Assembly: GCA_963210315.1 (NCBI GenBank) | Contig: OY723321.1 | Span: 1,042,771-1,106,770, forward strand | Length of the DNA stretch: 64,000 bases | Source: Rhynchopus euleeides | Lineage: Eukaryota > Euglenozoa > Diplonemea > Diplonemida > Diplonemidae | Direction of reading: 5' to 3' | Shown: piece by piece, positions 1 through 11,796 of the stretch | Numbering within the stretch: position 1 is the first letter of the stretch | How the letters are laid out: each line of letters begins with the position of its first letter | Program-made: the position numbers and the translations under genes | Notes under the pieces: generated by a model | Databases searched by the model: none | Told to the model about the DNA's origin: nothing | The model's input: the letters and a program-made list of their open reading frames with translations, nothing else

Positions 1-2
1 AG

Positions 3-1121
3 CTGGAGGATGCGCGCGAGATCTTGCAGCGCCAGATCGAGATGCTGCGCGATCCCGTCATGACCGAGGCACGGGCGGTGCGTGCCCTGCAGCAGCGCGT
101 GCTGGACGAGGAGGCCAACCTGCAGCGCCTCAAGAGCTCCAACATGGATGCCAAGGAGCTCCGCCAGAGCGAGGCGAAGGTGTTGGAGGCGCGTGTGACG
201 GAGCTGAAGGCTGTTGTGTCGCAGGAGCAGGCGGAGCGGCAGCAGCAGGAGGAGCGTCTCCACCGCCTCCACGACGAGAATGCGCAGCTGCGGCGTGAGA
301 TCGACGAGGAGAAGAGGCGCGGGGAGTGGCAGAAGGCGGAGCTGAAGCGTGCCGAGGTGCAGTACGAAGATGTGATGGCCGAACATCGCCGCCTCGTCAA
401 ACAGGCCCGCAGCACAGAGGAGCTGACGGATGAGGTGAACGCAAGGTGTGCCGATCTCACGCAGCAGCAGAAGACCCTGAAGAGCGCCTGCCTTGAGCTG
501 AAGGCAGAGCTGGTGCGACTCAAGGGGGAGATCTCTAACGCACAGGCCACGCTGCAGAACCGCGGGGACCACAGCGAGCTGCGCCAGGTGTACGAAGAGA
601 AGCTGCGGATATGGAATGCGCTGGAAAAGCCTGCGAAGTTCAAAGAGGATGTCGACTTCATGCTGCGGGATAACCGGAACCTGAAGTCGAACCTCGGCAA
701 GGCGAATGCAGAGCATGAGCAGCTCTCTGCGGCGCTGAAGATGATGGAGGACGCGATACACCGCACACAGGTGACCAAAAAGATGCTGCTGGAGGAGAAC
801 AAGGAGATCATTGCTGCAATGGGGACGCTCAACCATGACTCCCTCGTGTTGCAGCAGCAGGAGGCTGCTTGGTCCTCCGACACGGAGTCCGAGGATTCTA
901 TCGATGCCTTTGGTGCTCTTCGCAGGGCAGCTGAGGGCAGCGACGAGGAGGACGAGGATGATGATGATGACGATGACACCGAGGACAGCGAGGAGGATGA
1001 GGGGCAGAGCGCAGGCCCGCCGTCCCAAGCGCATGAGGATGCCATCGCCTCATTCTTCCGGAGTGCGACGCGGCCCGATCCGCGCTATGTGCAGCAGTTG
1101 CAGCAGTCTCTGCATCAGTAG
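3..1121 (+). CDS. Coiled-coil protein with acidic C-terminus (5' partial)
   Basis: The reading frame is open from the first complete codon of the window to a TAG, giving 372 residues; the true start lies upstream. The visible part is almost entirely charged heptad-type helix (many E, K, Q, R and L, no glycine-rich or hydrophobic segments) over about residues 1-285. It is followed by a Ser/Asp/Glu-rich acidic stretch (a run of D and E near residues 305-330) and a short conserved-looking tail ending near YVQQLQQSLHQ. There is no catalytic motif. I do not recognise the family; a cytoskeletal or flagellar structural role is a guess from composition only. It reads in the same direction as the cold-shock gene that follows after 234 bases. 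Confidence 0.8.
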   Translation: MEDAREILQRQIEMLRDPVMTEARAVRALQQRVLDEEANLQRLKSSNMDAKELRQSEAKVLEARVTELKAVVSQEQAERQQQEERLHRLHDENAQLRREIDEEKRRGEWQKAELKRAEVQYEDVMAEHRRLVKQARSTEELTDEVNARCADLTQQQKTLKSACLELKAELVRLKGEISNAQATLQNRGDHSELRQVYEEKLRIWNALEKPAKFKEDVDFMLRDNRNLKSNLGKANAEHEQLSAALKMMEDAIHRTQVTKKMLLEENKEIIAAMGTLNHDSLVLQQQEAAWSSDTESEDSIDAFGALRRAAEGSDEEDEDDDDDDDTEDSEEDEGQSAGPPSQAHEDAIASFFRSATRPDPRYVQQLQQSLHQ

Positions 1122-1355
1122 ACCCTTTTCTTTTCGAACCCTCCTTGGAGGGGGGGTTTTCTTTCCGTTTCTAGCCCATATTTCTATGTAGAATAGACCA
1201 GTGAACAAAAGAAACGGTGCAGTGCGACACCCCTGCCCCCTCAGCTCCCTGCCCGTGTCAAGTGTGCCAGCCTGGTGGTGGGGGGTCAGTACCGACACAT
1301 CCAAACATCTGCAGGTAAAGGGGGCCCCCACAGAACAAAAGCCGTCGGCTTCACG
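1122..1355. other. Intergenic spacer with candidate trans-splice acceptors
   Basis: No gene. A C/T-rich tract around 1227-1262 is followed by several AG dinucleotides before the ATG at 1356, consistent with a trans-splice acceptor region. This is inferred from composition. Confidence 0.4.
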
Positions 1356-2186
1356 ATGAGCATCCAGGGCACCGTGAAGACATGGAACGTGGCGAAGGGC
1401 TACGGGTTCCTGCGGTCCGCCTTCGATGGGTCTGAGGCGTTTGCCCACCACAGCAACCTCCCGGGGCCGGGGCTGATTGTGGGCAAGACGGTGTTCTACA
1501 ACGTGGAGTCTGCGCAGCCGCTGAAGCGCGGGAACCACCTGGTGGCCATCGACATCCACGGCGAGGGTGTGCTGCCCCCCGTCAACGGCATGGGCCAGAT
1601 GCGCGGGCGTGTCAAGCTGTGGGTGAACGGCCGCTCGATGGGCGTGATCACCAGCATCGAGGGTGAGGAGATCCACGTGCACTCCAGCGCATTCGGCGGG
1701 GGCAGCCTTGCAGTGGGCAAGGACGTGACGTTTGATCTGACCCGTGAGGTGCACAACAAGACCGGTAAGCGCATTGCCTTCAACGTGCAGGGCGAGGGCG
1801 TTGTGACCATCGGTAAGCAGAGCGGCAAGGTGAAGGCGTGGATCGGCGCCAAGGGCTACGGTTTCGTCGAGATGGACGACGGGACAGAGGTGTACGTCCA
1901 CCGCAGCGCCCTCTCCAACGGTCACTGCCTCGCGGGGAAGGTGGTCTACTTCGACTTCGAGCCGCAGAACCACGAGTCGGGCCGCAAGCTCGCAAAGAAC
2001 GTGACAGGCCCCGGCGTGCGCCCCGGCTCTGCCATCACCACCGGCAAGGGCGGCAAGGGGGTGAAGGGCATGCGCAAGGGCATCAAGGGCGGCAAGGGGC
2101 GGTTCACCCCTGTGAAGGGCTTCCGTGGTGCGATCGGGAGCAAGGGGATGAAGGGTGGCAAGGGGAGCAAATCCCGCCCCATGTGA
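1356..2186 (+). CDS. Triple cold-shock-domain RNA-binding protein
   Basis: The product is 276 residues and probably binds single-stranded RNA or DNA through cold-shock (Y-box) domains. Three repeats are visible. CSD1 (about 3-68) has KGYGFL (RNP1) and an AFAHHSNL RNP2-like strand. CSD2 (about 84-150) has RNP1 degenerated to RSMGVI but keeps IHVHSSAF. CSD3 (about 155-225) has KGYGFV and VYVHRSAL. The tail (about 226-276) is a basic KGGKG-type repeat, probably disordered and RNA-binding. I chose the ATG at 1356 because it opens directly onto CSD1; the frame is open further upstream but only without an ATG. A longer paralogue lies 2.6 kb downstream, which suggests a tandem duplication. Kinetoplastids have single-CSD proteins such as RBP16; three CSDs in one chain is a different architecture. 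Specific target unknown. Confidence 0.9.
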   Translation: MSIQGTVKTWNVAKGYGFLRSAFDGSEAFAHHSNLPGPGLIVGKTVFYNVESAQPLKRGNHLVAIDIHGEGVLPPVNGMGQMRGRVKLWVNGRSMGVITSIEGEEIHVHSSAFGGGSLAVGKDVTFDLTREVHNKTGKRIAFNVQGEGVVTIGKQSGKVKAWIGAKGYGFVEMDDGTEVYVHRSALSNGHCLAGKVVYFDFEPQNHESGRKLAKNVTGPGVRPGSAITTGKGGKGVKGMRKGIKGGKGRFTPVKGFRGAIGSKGMKGGKGSKSRPM

Positions 2187-4784
2187 GCACAGCACAGGGA
2201 TGGGCCCCCCTGTTGGCTGTGGAACCCTCTCGGCAGGTGGAGGGTAGAGGAGGGGGGGCTGTGGTGGTGTGAGTTTGTGCTTAATGCGCACCCACACTCA
2301 CACCGCACGTGATTCGTTTTTGTGTAGTAGTGTAGAACGCGCTCAGCTCTTGATCTGTCACGCCCCCACACACACCCTGCACCCTGGAGGTGATGTTTTT
2401 CTTCACCGTTCGATTCAAACGAGCATTATTTTTGAGATTTTGTGCTCACGGGGGGTGTTCTCGCAATGCGAATATCCCTTCGGCCCTTCTCGCTTCTTCA
2501 GATTTGCACCACACACAGTATTGTTTTTGCGAAGAACACACTGTCACCATTGGCATCAAAAAAAGGAAGAATTTGCTTGTCACAGCGAAGGCGTCAGGTA
2601 GGAGCGTCCGGTGCGCTCAGTGTGTTTTTGATTCAGCAACGCCAACGCCAACATATCTACGGTGCGCACAAACAATTCCCCAGACCCTTTCTTCTGCTGT
2701 TGGCAGGATCTTCTTGCCCTGTGTGGTGTGGCAGCGTTGCATGAAGAGTGTTCCCTACCCCCTCCACAGACGACACGCGCTGGCCTTCTTCCCCGCCATT
2801 TTTTCGAGTTTTTTTTTGTGTGGAGTAAGCCAACGTGTCTCTACACACCCACACCCCCAGACACCACCACCGCCACCACCACCCCCCTCCCCCGCTACCT
2901 AATATTATCTCTAGTCGCATATCTCACTGCCACCGGCCTTTGCTCAGGCTGGTGGCTGACAGTTCATTCAAGGCTGATGACAAAAAAAGAAGAAAAAAAA
3001 GCCTCACTTTTTTGTGTGTCTCTTTGTGTACCACCTCGAAAACCGTTTGGGTGGGGAATCTCCCCCTTTTCTTTGAGAGGCGCGCTGGAAAAAAGAACAA
3101 CTGCGCGTCACCCCCCCCCCCCTCTCTCTCTCGCAAAACACAGACAGGCCACACACCCCGCATGGCTGGCACCACGTGTGCGCCACGTGAACGGAGCATC
3201 CCACTCTATGATTTCGTTTTTTTCTCTACTTCACTAACACCCCCTACCCTCCACCCCCTCCCTCTCGGACCCCTTCTCTTCTCTGTGTCAGAGCCTCGGG
3301 CCTGATGCAAACGAAACACGCGGGAAGGGTGGGGAAGGGTGGTGCGATGGGTGTATGTGTGTCTGTGTGATGTCTGCATGCGTGTTTTTGTGTGTGTGTG
3401 TGGCAGGGCCGGCTTGTTGGCGCACACTACAACAGCCCCATCGATTTTTTTTCCCGACGGGCTGTGATGTACTGCGGGCGCCGGGGCTTCCCTCACCCCC
3501 CACCCCCCCCAGCTTGCCTTAGTTGGTAGTGGAGATCGCATCAACACGAAGCGCATCAAGGGAGGGGTGTGTTGTGTGTGCGCGCTACTGCATAACCAAT
3601 TCACGTGTGTGCCTTCTCAATGGTTGTGCCAAGTTGAGCACCGGGCTGTGGCGCTCCGTGGACTGTGTGTGCATGAGGTGTGAGAGAGGGGGGGGGGGTT
3701 AAGGCTTGAAGTGTGCATGTCTCTCCGCGCTCGCGTGATACCGCGGCAAAAAAAAATACCCCCTTCCCCTCCTGCCCTCCCCTCGGGCACACCGCGTACG
3801 GTGCAAGGCAATTCTCAGAAAAGCGGAAGTAAAAATACGGTGGTGGGTGGTGGTGGGCAGTGCCTTTTTTTCACCAACGAGCGGAAAGTCGTGGCGAACG
3901 GGGGGGTGGGGTGGGGGTGGTGGGTGCGGGGGTCCTCGGAAACAACGCTCGCTCTCTCATGCGCGTGTCCTTTCTCTCGATGCGTTCGGCTTCACCTGGT
4001 TGGTGTGGAGCGGATTGTGGAGAACTGTGTCCGCGCAAACCATTTTGCTTTTTTTTTGCAGGCCAGTGATTTGTAGAATAACCCGATGCAACAGTTGTGA
4101 GTTTATGTCGGTGTGTGGTGTGGTGGTCCTCGTGCGTTCGCAGTCAGGTGGCCTCTATGTGTGATGGTCGTCGATTCTACAATCGGGGAGGGCAAGTGTA
4201 CGGTGAGTTGGGGAAGCGGACAACAGCGAGAGGGAAAAAATCGACCGAAAACGCTGCAGGCATGCTGTAGGCAAGAGCAAACCGAGAAGGCAAAACCAAT
4301 CGATAACCAAACAAGTAGCCCACGTTTTGGAAGCGCCCGCCCGCGCCCTATTGGGTCTCACGGGGAGGAGGCAAGTGGGATGACGGAAAAAAAAGCAAAA
4401 ATATACAAAGTTGGAGAAAAGCAGCAAAAAAAAAGCAACAACGCCATGCGAAAACAAAGCAAAACCGTCGTGCCTCCGCTGGTTGCAGTCCCCCCCCCCC
4501 CCTCTCTGTCTTGCCAAAAGGCACGCTCCACTCAACGCTGGTTTCAAAACACCCTGCCGCGCCCCACACGCAAACACACACACACGCCCGACCCCTAGGT
4601 TTTTGGTTGTAGCGGGTGGGGAGGAGGGGCGGGGGTGGGTGGGGGCGAATCCCCGCAAGCTCCCCTCCCTCTCCTTCATTTTTTTTTGCTTGTGCGCCTT
4701 GTTTCCCACCCTCCCCCACACCCGCCCTCCCCTGGTTGTGGGGGGTGCTCAAGTCGCGCCGGGTGAAGGCCGGTGCCGTTTCGG
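2187..4784. other. Long intergenic region, low complexity
   Basis: No supported gene in 2.6 kb. It holds many C, T and GT/CA runs (for example 2864-2890, 3108-3135, 3389-3402 and 4489-4505). The stretch 2564-2660 resembles 21125-21200 (shared 'cttgtcacagcga' and 'cagtgtgttttg' motifs), so a dispersed repeat is likely. Pyrimidine tracts at 4663-4733 precede the next start codon. Confidence 0.5.
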
Positions 4785-6321
4785 ATGTCCAAGAACGGCA
4801 AGGCGCAAAAGGGTCGGGTGAAGTCTTGGAACCTCGCGAAAGGGTTCGGGTTTGTTGTGGACGGCGCGGGCAACGAGGCGTTTGTCCACACTTCAGATCT
4901 GGATGGCGGTGTTCTGGTCGAAGGCGAGCCTGTGTCATACGAGCCCACCCCTTCTCCAACCAAGCCAGGAGTGATCCTTGCTGTCAACATCCGCGGAGCA
5001 GGTGTGAAGCGCAAGTCCGTGCAACCTCCACAGGAGGATGGTGTTGTCAAGAGCTGGGACTATGCGCGTGGGTCCGGCCTCATCCTCGGTGACAACAATG
5101 ACGTATGTGTGTGTGGCGATGCTTCAATGGATCCCGTTGTTGGTGGGGGTCTGCGTTCCAACAAAACAACGTTGGGCAGTAACTGGTTTGTTGTCTCGTT
5201 TTTGCCTGTCACTTGACGATCCAGTGGGGGGACAGATATTTTTTCAAGTTTCTGCAAGTTGGTACTTTTGACAGTGTGGGGGAAACAAATGCCGCAGACA
5301 GCTTGCTGGGCTGTGGCTACACCAATCCAACAAAGCAATCGCTCGGCAGCGTTTGGTATCCTGCCATGTGCTGGCAGGCACATTTCGGACAAACAATTTG
5401 CTGTTTGAGTTTTGTATGAGTTACATAATCCCGCCCTGCCTTCCCACAACATCAACCCTTCAACAGGATATCTTCGTGCATGCATCTGTCTTCGGCGGAG
5501 GCACGCTTGTGCAGGGCAAGCACGTGAAGTACGAAGCTGTCGACATCCACCACCACAGCGGGCGGAGGGTTGCGCTGCAAGTGGTAGGCGATGCCGTCCG
5601 CCCTGTCGGGGAACACAAGGGCATTGTCAAGAAGTGGTTCCCCAGCCGCGGGTTCGGGTTCATCGAGACGCCAGACGGCAAAGAAGTCTACGTCCACTGC
5701 AGCAACATCAGCGACGGGCACCTGAAGGAGGGGATGACGGCATACTTCAACATCCGGAAGGGCTCCATGAAGCGGGGCGAGATCGCTGACAGCGACCGGC
5801 GAGACGAGCGGTACCTGGCATCCGACATCTCCGGCCCCGCTGTGCGCCCTGGCTACCCGCCTGGATACGCACCCCCCGCCGGCACCAAGGGCGCCCCTGC
5901 CCCGACAGGACCCCCTGCCTTCACCCACCCTGCACCCCGTGGCGGCTACGGCCCTCCCTCCAGCGGCTCCAGGGGACGCGGTGGGAAGAGCGGTCTTCCC
6001 ACCCCCCACTACGGCGGGGGTGGCTACGACGAGTACGAGGATCACGGGCCCAGCTACAGCCACTACACCCCCCAGTACCCCACCTCTTCCTCTGACAGCT
6101 ACCGCGCTGACCCATATGGGCACGACTACAACGCCTATCACGCCGACTCCTACGGGCGCGACTATGACGCATATGCGTCACATGCGCCCAGCAAAGGGAA
6201 GGGGCAGTACAAGTCTGGGAAAGGGGGTCATGGGAAGCGGGGTGGTGGGCCGCCTTACGATTACCCAGGCACCGTCGGGTACAAGGGCGACGGCTCTGGG
6301 GGCCACAAGGGGCGGAGGTGA
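4785..6321 (+). CDS. Triple cold-shock-domain protein with Tyr/Gly-rich tail, two exons
   Basis: Joined exons 4785-5102 and 5467-6321 give 390 residues. CSD1 (about 9-75) carries KGFGFV and AFVHTSDL. CSD2 (about 88-150) is split by the intron exactly between LGDNND and DIFVHASVF, so the join restores a complete domain. CSD3 (about 156-225) has RGFGFI and VYVHCSNI. The C-terminal 150 residues are Pro/Gly then Tyr/Ser/Asp-rich, resembling prion-like disordered regions, and end in a basic KGKG/GGHGKRGG segment like that of the upstream paralogue. The start is the ATG opening MSKNGKAQ. The role is inferred to be RNA binding, perhaps in granule-type assemblies; no target can be read from the sequence. 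Exon joining is supported by GTATGT...CAG ends, frame and domain continuity. Confidence 0.88.
5103..5466 (+). other. Spliceosomal intron, 364 nt
   Basis: It starts GTATGTGT and ends CAACAG, phase 0, with stops in the coding frame. Removal joins the two halves of a cold-shock domain. Confidence 0.85.
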
Positions 6322-6456
6322 AGCCGGGCCTTGGTCTTGTTTCGTGCTGTGTAATCGCATTTGCAGAGCGTGCTCTCTGTGCGGTTTTCTCAGCAAACTT
6401 TCGGCCAGACCTTCATGACAAATAATTGCTCGCGTGCGGGGTGGGCACGGGGGTGT

Positions 6457-6483
6457 CGACTGAGGTGGCTCACACCTCAGTCG
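6457..6483. repeat. Perfect 11-bp inverted repeat (hairpin)
   Basis: CGACTGAGGTG and CACCTCAGTCG are separated by GCTCA, 135 bases after the stop codon of the second cold-shock gene. It may be a 3'-UTR structure or a small foldback repeat; function unknown. Confidence 0.6.
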
Positions 6484-6907
6484 GCCCCCCCTGTAGCCCC
6501 CCCCCCCCCCCTCCCCCCACACGCACACCCTCCCACTCTTTGTTGGTCCTTGTTGGGGTGTGGGCCGTGCATCACTTCGATGGCCCGACACCTGAGTTGA
6601 AGAGCATCATAGTTATTGCCGGCGCGCTGGGGGTGAGGGGCCACGAGGGCCGAAGCGATCCCCACCTGGGCAATTTTCCCCGCATTTTCGAGGCGATGGC
6701 GCGCTTGTCTTGCATACAAAGACGCAACCTGTGAACGCCACAACCAGTTTTTGCTCCCTGCGCAGATGGAGCTTGCGGATCCCAAACCCAAACCCGGACG
6801 GAGTAGTGTCAAAAAAAAGTTGCGGACGGTGGACCGGAAGCGCGGGAGTTGAAGAGTCGTGTCCCCTCAGGTGCCTTCTCACCTATTTTTCCCATGGGTC
6901 TCAGCCT

Positions 6908-6990
6908 GGACACGGTGTGAAAAGGATCCCGCTCGCTGGAGTCACACCCCCTGAGACTCCAGCGAAAAGGGTAGATCCTGTCCCGTGTCC
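6908..6990. repeat. Nested inverted repeat, 83 bp
   Basis: The outer arms GGACACGG/CCGTGTCC enclose GGATC/GATCC and a perfect 10-bp inner stem (CGCTGGAGTC/GACTCCAGCG, 6934-6964). This could be a structured RNA or a foldback MITE; no protein frame covers it meaningfully. Confidence 0.55.
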
Positions 6991-9553
6991 ACCGCGCAGT
7001 CTCCAAGAGAAGCCGCCTGACCAGCATTGAGAAAGAAGGAGGGTGAGAAGGGTGTGACCACGTTTTGTGTGGGGAGATCCTGCGCGGACCATAGCCCACC
7101 CCCGCCCATCTCTACGTCTCAGCGGAGGCCCCACTAGGGTTAGTGTGTGTGTGTGTGTGCGGTGGAGGCATGTGCCGAAAAAATATTATAACAAATAGTG
7201 AAAGAATAGTAATACAAACTTGCAAAATACGAATGGGGCGATGCAAACAAAAGACAAATATTTCTGGTTGTCTCCTTCTGGCAGGGAGGGGGGTGTGGGG
7301 GCGCCCTCCTTTGCCGGGAGGAGGAGGGTGTCAATGCCGTGGAACCAGCTGTCCCGGGATGAGCGTGTATTCCGCTCATGTCATCTGGTGGTGTCCCCTG
7401 GTTTCTGTCTGAATTCAATAGAAAATTCAGATTTGCCAGCCCGTGAAAAATGCCAATATCTGCACAACAAAACGGTGGTGACAACAGCCTTTCAGCATCC
7501 CGCTGGGACCCCCTCTCAGACAGTGCTATCATCAAAGGAACGGTCGTGGTTTGTGATCCCATCACGTACTTGGCAACACCGCAAGGTTATGGCCTACGAT
7601 CCTGTGATGATCTCGAGGGGAGTGCCAGGGTGCGAACATGTCTGTTGCTGAGCCGATTGTTCCCCTCCACCCCCCCCCCCCTCAAATGATGAACAACGCA
7701 GGCCGGATAGAGCACTGGATCTCAGACACAACCTGCATAACGAGAGAGGGGAGATCATCTTTGTGCTTTCTTCGACTTCTATTTCACTACCCCCCCTCCC
7801 CCGAATGATGCACCAGATATACGGGAAAGCAGCTGCATACCGAGTGGGGGGTCGGCACTGCATCCTCACTTCTCTCGACTGCACCCTGCTCCCGAATGAT
7901 TTGAACCCATTGGAGTGCGTCGCAAGGGGGGTTGTACGGCTCATCATCGTCGGGGACTCTCGTGGCCTTGGTGTGTATCCCATCAGAGAACTGCCCGCAC
8001 AGTGTAGCGTATATTGGTGTAGCAAAACGCACCAGACAATGGACGATGGTATCATTTCCCTCCGGGCTTTGGTGCTTGACATGCTGCGTGATACGCCGCC
8101 GTTCAGGTGGGGGGGGGAGGAGAGGGTGCTAGATATTGCATGTTCTCTGTCTGGGATGCTATAGTTCACGAACCGATGCGAATCGATTCCCAATACATAA
8201 CCAAACCAAATCCGTCAATTCTCAATATCAATTTTTCCCACCTGATTTGATCTGCGGAGACTTGTGCGGCCAGAACCCAACCCGGATTTGGACCAGCGAT
8301 CGAGTGGGGTTTCCCGGATTTTTTGATTCTCTTCTTTTCTTCGGCGACCCGCTTTTCTTCTGTTGCCTGTCTCAAAGTCACCACGGTGAAGGACTCGTGG
8401 ACAGGAATCGGCGACTGTATGTACACACATACACATCGGCCCTGGGCATGCCGAGGGGTTGGGGGTTGGGGAGAGGGGGTCAGTCAGATGTTCGCGTGAT
8501 TCCTGTTTGCTATCTTCTGTTATCCTGTTTTACTCCGTACCACCCCCCCCCCCTCCTTCCACCCCGCCCCGCGTCACCTACCCCCGCCCCCCGCCCCCAC
8601 TCGGCTGCTTCAGTTCTGCCCACCTCCGCAGTGCTCGCTTTTTTTCAACTTTCTTGCAGCGTCTGAGCGGGCCTCCTTGGTGCGCACACTCTCTGTGTAA
8701 TACCAGTGCAAAGTGCGAATACGAATACGAATTTCTCAATACCAAATAATACCAAACAAATCCGAATATGGAAGCCAAACAGCGCACCATCCCTGGCAGA
8801 TCTCATTCATCTGCTGGGTGTGTTGTTAGTTGTTTCGTTTCGCCCGTGGTGTGTGTGTCCGGTTTTCTGCGCTGATTCTGCCGCAGTCGCTGTGCGCACA
8901 CATTGCAAAATTCCATTCCGAATACTGAATACTGAATACGATTGAATTGATCAATTAAAAACCGCTTGCGGATGTCGAAGACACCGGGCACTCGCTCCCC
9001 AAAGCTCCGAAACAAACGCAAAAAAAATACGCCTCGGGTTTGCCAGGGTATGGTCGTTGGGACACCCGTGTCTCTCTGATGCCTTCATTTCACGGGAAGT
9101 GTTGGCGGATCAGGCAGAGACGGTAACCCCTTGAGATTACTGTACCTTCTACAAAACCACGTGGCCCATCTGAAACCCCTTGCTTCGTCCTTTCACCATC
9201 GAGTCGACGTGCCAGTCGCCGCTGATGGTTGGTTTCTTGCGGCCAGCGTCCTCTTTTGGATTAGTCCTTCAGAGGACGCCTAGTCGCCGATTTTTTACCT
9301 TCTGAGTTCGATCCCAAAGGGAACTTTCATGGTTCTCTCACGGGCGCCTCGCACCTCGACAGAGGGCGTGGTCGTTCTGTGCTGTTCTCTCCCCATTACG
9401 TGGTTGACTTGTATGTGCAGTGTTCCTTGCTTGACAGCAAATCCACACATGCGGTTCAGGAGCACAGCTGTACGGCTGCAAGGCAACAGCGTGCCCCAGA
9501 TCCGCAATTTTTGCACATCCATATCCCCCGTGTGTGCTACCCTGCGGTTTATT

Positions 9554-9564
9554 ATTTATATTTC
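9554..9564. repeat. Target-site duplication, left copy (11 bp)
   Basis: ATTTATATTTC lies immediately left of the palindrome-array element and is repeated exactly at 10557-10567 on the right. Confidence 0.75.
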
Positions 9565-10556
9565 AATCAGTCCTATTCGTGGTAATTTACCCCCCCCCCC
9601 CCCAAAAAATTTACCCCCCCCCCTTATATTACCCCCTTTTTCGGAAATTTTGGGTTCAGGCCCCAGAAACTTGGTAATTTACCCCCCCCCTTTGGCTGGG
9701 GGGGTGGGGGGAAAATACCCATTTTTTGGCTGGTCGGGGGGTAAATTTACCCCCTCCACTGGGTGGTGGGGGGGTAATTTAGCACCCCCTTTGCCTGGTA
9801 GGGGGGTAAATTACCCCCCCTACCTGGTAAGAGGGGGTAAATTTACCCCCCACCAGGCTAAGGGGGGTAAATTACCCCCCTGGCCCTCCCCAGCAAAGGG
9901 GGGGTAATTTGTTCCCGTTCTTACTGAGGGGGTAATTTACCCCCTCCCATACCAAAGGGGTAGTTGCCACCCCTTTACCCGTAGGGGGGGTAAATTTACC
10001 CCCTTGTACTGGGGAGGGGGGTAATTTACCCCCCCTACCCACCACCAGAGAAGGGGGTAAATTACCCCCCCAGTAAGGGCGGGGCAATTTACCCCTACTT
10101 GACTGGGGAGGGCCAAGGGGGTAATTTACCCCCTCCCCGGGCAAATGGGCGGCACATATACCCCCCTTTGCCTGGAAGGGGGGGTAAATTACCCCCCCAG
10201 TTACCCCCACTACCCAGTCAGAAGGGGGGTAATTTACCCCCCTTTGCCGCCAGGGGAGGGTACTTGGCCGTGAGGTAGGCACCACACACCCCACCGCATG
10301 CATGTGACAGGACCAATCATACCGAACGAAGTGCCCGAGGGCCTGGGTGAGGTCAGGGTAGGTCACCCACAGGCCCTGGGCGCCCTCTCACCCCCCTATG
10401 GCCTACCAAAAAAACCGGCCACCCCAGAACATGGTAATTTACCCCCCCCCCCTTGACCCGTAATTTACCCCCCCCCTTATATTACCCCCCTTTTCCCAAA
10501 ATTTCCGGTCAGGCGACCCAAAGGGGGGGGGTAAATGACCACGAATAGGACTGATT
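9565..10556. mobile_element. Palindrome-array MITE-like element, 992 bp
   Basis: It begins AATCAGTCCTATTCGTGGT and ends with the exact inverse, giving 19-bp terminal inverted repeats, and is flanked by 11-bp direct repeats. The interior is about fifteen variants of GGGGGTAAATTTACCCCC (cores TAAATTTA, TAAATTA or TAATTTA) at roughly 30-45-bp spacing, with linkers such as TGCCTGGTAG between them. No coding capacity is credible; the open frames are translations of the repeat. The long direct duplication fits Mutator-type transposition (usually 8-11 bp), but without a transposase this is only inference. The G-runs could also form quadruplexes. Confidence 0.8.
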
Positions 10557-11796
10557 ATTTATATTTCTATTTCTTTATTTTCTTTTGGGTGCGTCCACCA
10601 AAGAAAACGTGGCCACCCACTCGCAGAGGCTCCCGAAAGCTCCAGCATCAGCTCGAGGTTCATGGAGTAGATCGGTGTCTCCAGAAGAAGGGGATGTCCG
10701 GTCGAAGAAGACAAACGACGAAGACAACCACACAGGCCGCACAAAAAAAAATTCAAATACACGTGGTCCACACAACTGCCTGCAAGGCAACCATCGACCC
10801 AACGCTGGTTCGCAATGGGTCGAGGGTGACTTGGGAGGCCGCTGATGATTCCAGAACGTGTATGAACATCATACTCGGTGCGTTTCAAAGTGTTGTGGGC
10901 CACTCCTTTCATTCCTTAATTACAGCCCTCCACACTCCTGAAGGCGGGGGATGCGAGGCGTTGAGACGGCTTCCGTCATCTCGGATCCCCAATTCCGATA
11001 TTTGACTGTTCATCATCTTTTTGCGTTGATGAGTGGGTGCCCAGCCTACTCAGGAAAAAGTAATCACCGTGCAGATCCTTGCAAATACAGGCAGCCCGAC
11101 AGGATGGGTGTTTGTGTTCGAAGAACAGAGTGTCAATTCTCTCGTCGCGTGATGAAGCGGAAGGAAGTCACGAAGCAACGAGAGGGGAATGACCGAAGCT
11201 TTGAGTGCCGCTTCAGGGCCTTTCGCTTTGAGGTGTGTATTCAACGAACCATGTAGGGCTGTCTTGCAGTTTCTGGACAGGTGATTGTTCCTTTTGTGGA
11301 AGGAATGCAATGTTGTTGGAGGTCAGATGAGTGGTCGCCGACGAGTTTGGCTGGCACGTCGGTGGTGATTTTTGTCGCGTCTCATCTTCCGTGAGTTGTC
11401 AATGCAGTCTTTGGGTAGGACGGTTTGCGGTCGTTGTCGGTTATCCAGACATCAAGCCGATTGTCGGTGAAGCAAACCATCAAACGATCCCGTTCCAAGG
11501 AAGAATGAAGGAATTGAGGCGATAATTGTCGCTGCTGATGTGCCACCCTTGCCCGGCGGCACGGCCACAAAAAAGTTGTTCAAAAGAGGTCTTTGCTCAG
11601 AAACGCATTAAAGTGAGCTCCCTTCCCAAAGTAGGTGACACGGTGTGAAGTCCCCCCAAAACCGTTCAAAAGGTCAATACGAATCCGAATATATGTTCCA
11701 AATACTGCTTTATGTTTAGTAGAAGGAAAGATAATCAGGGATAGTGGGTGACTTTCCAAATTCTGCAAAAAATAACTATTTATTACCGTGAAAACA

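Larger units (their letters stand above)
6322..9564. other. Intergenic region with two strong hairpins
   Basis: No supported gene in 3.2 kb. Structured sites are listed separately (6457-6483 and 6908-6990). The rest is low-complexity: C runs at 6500-6515 and 7670-7682, a GT run at 7142-7160, and ATTC/GAATAC-type short repeats at 8715-8730 and 8920-8940. Confidence 0.5.
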
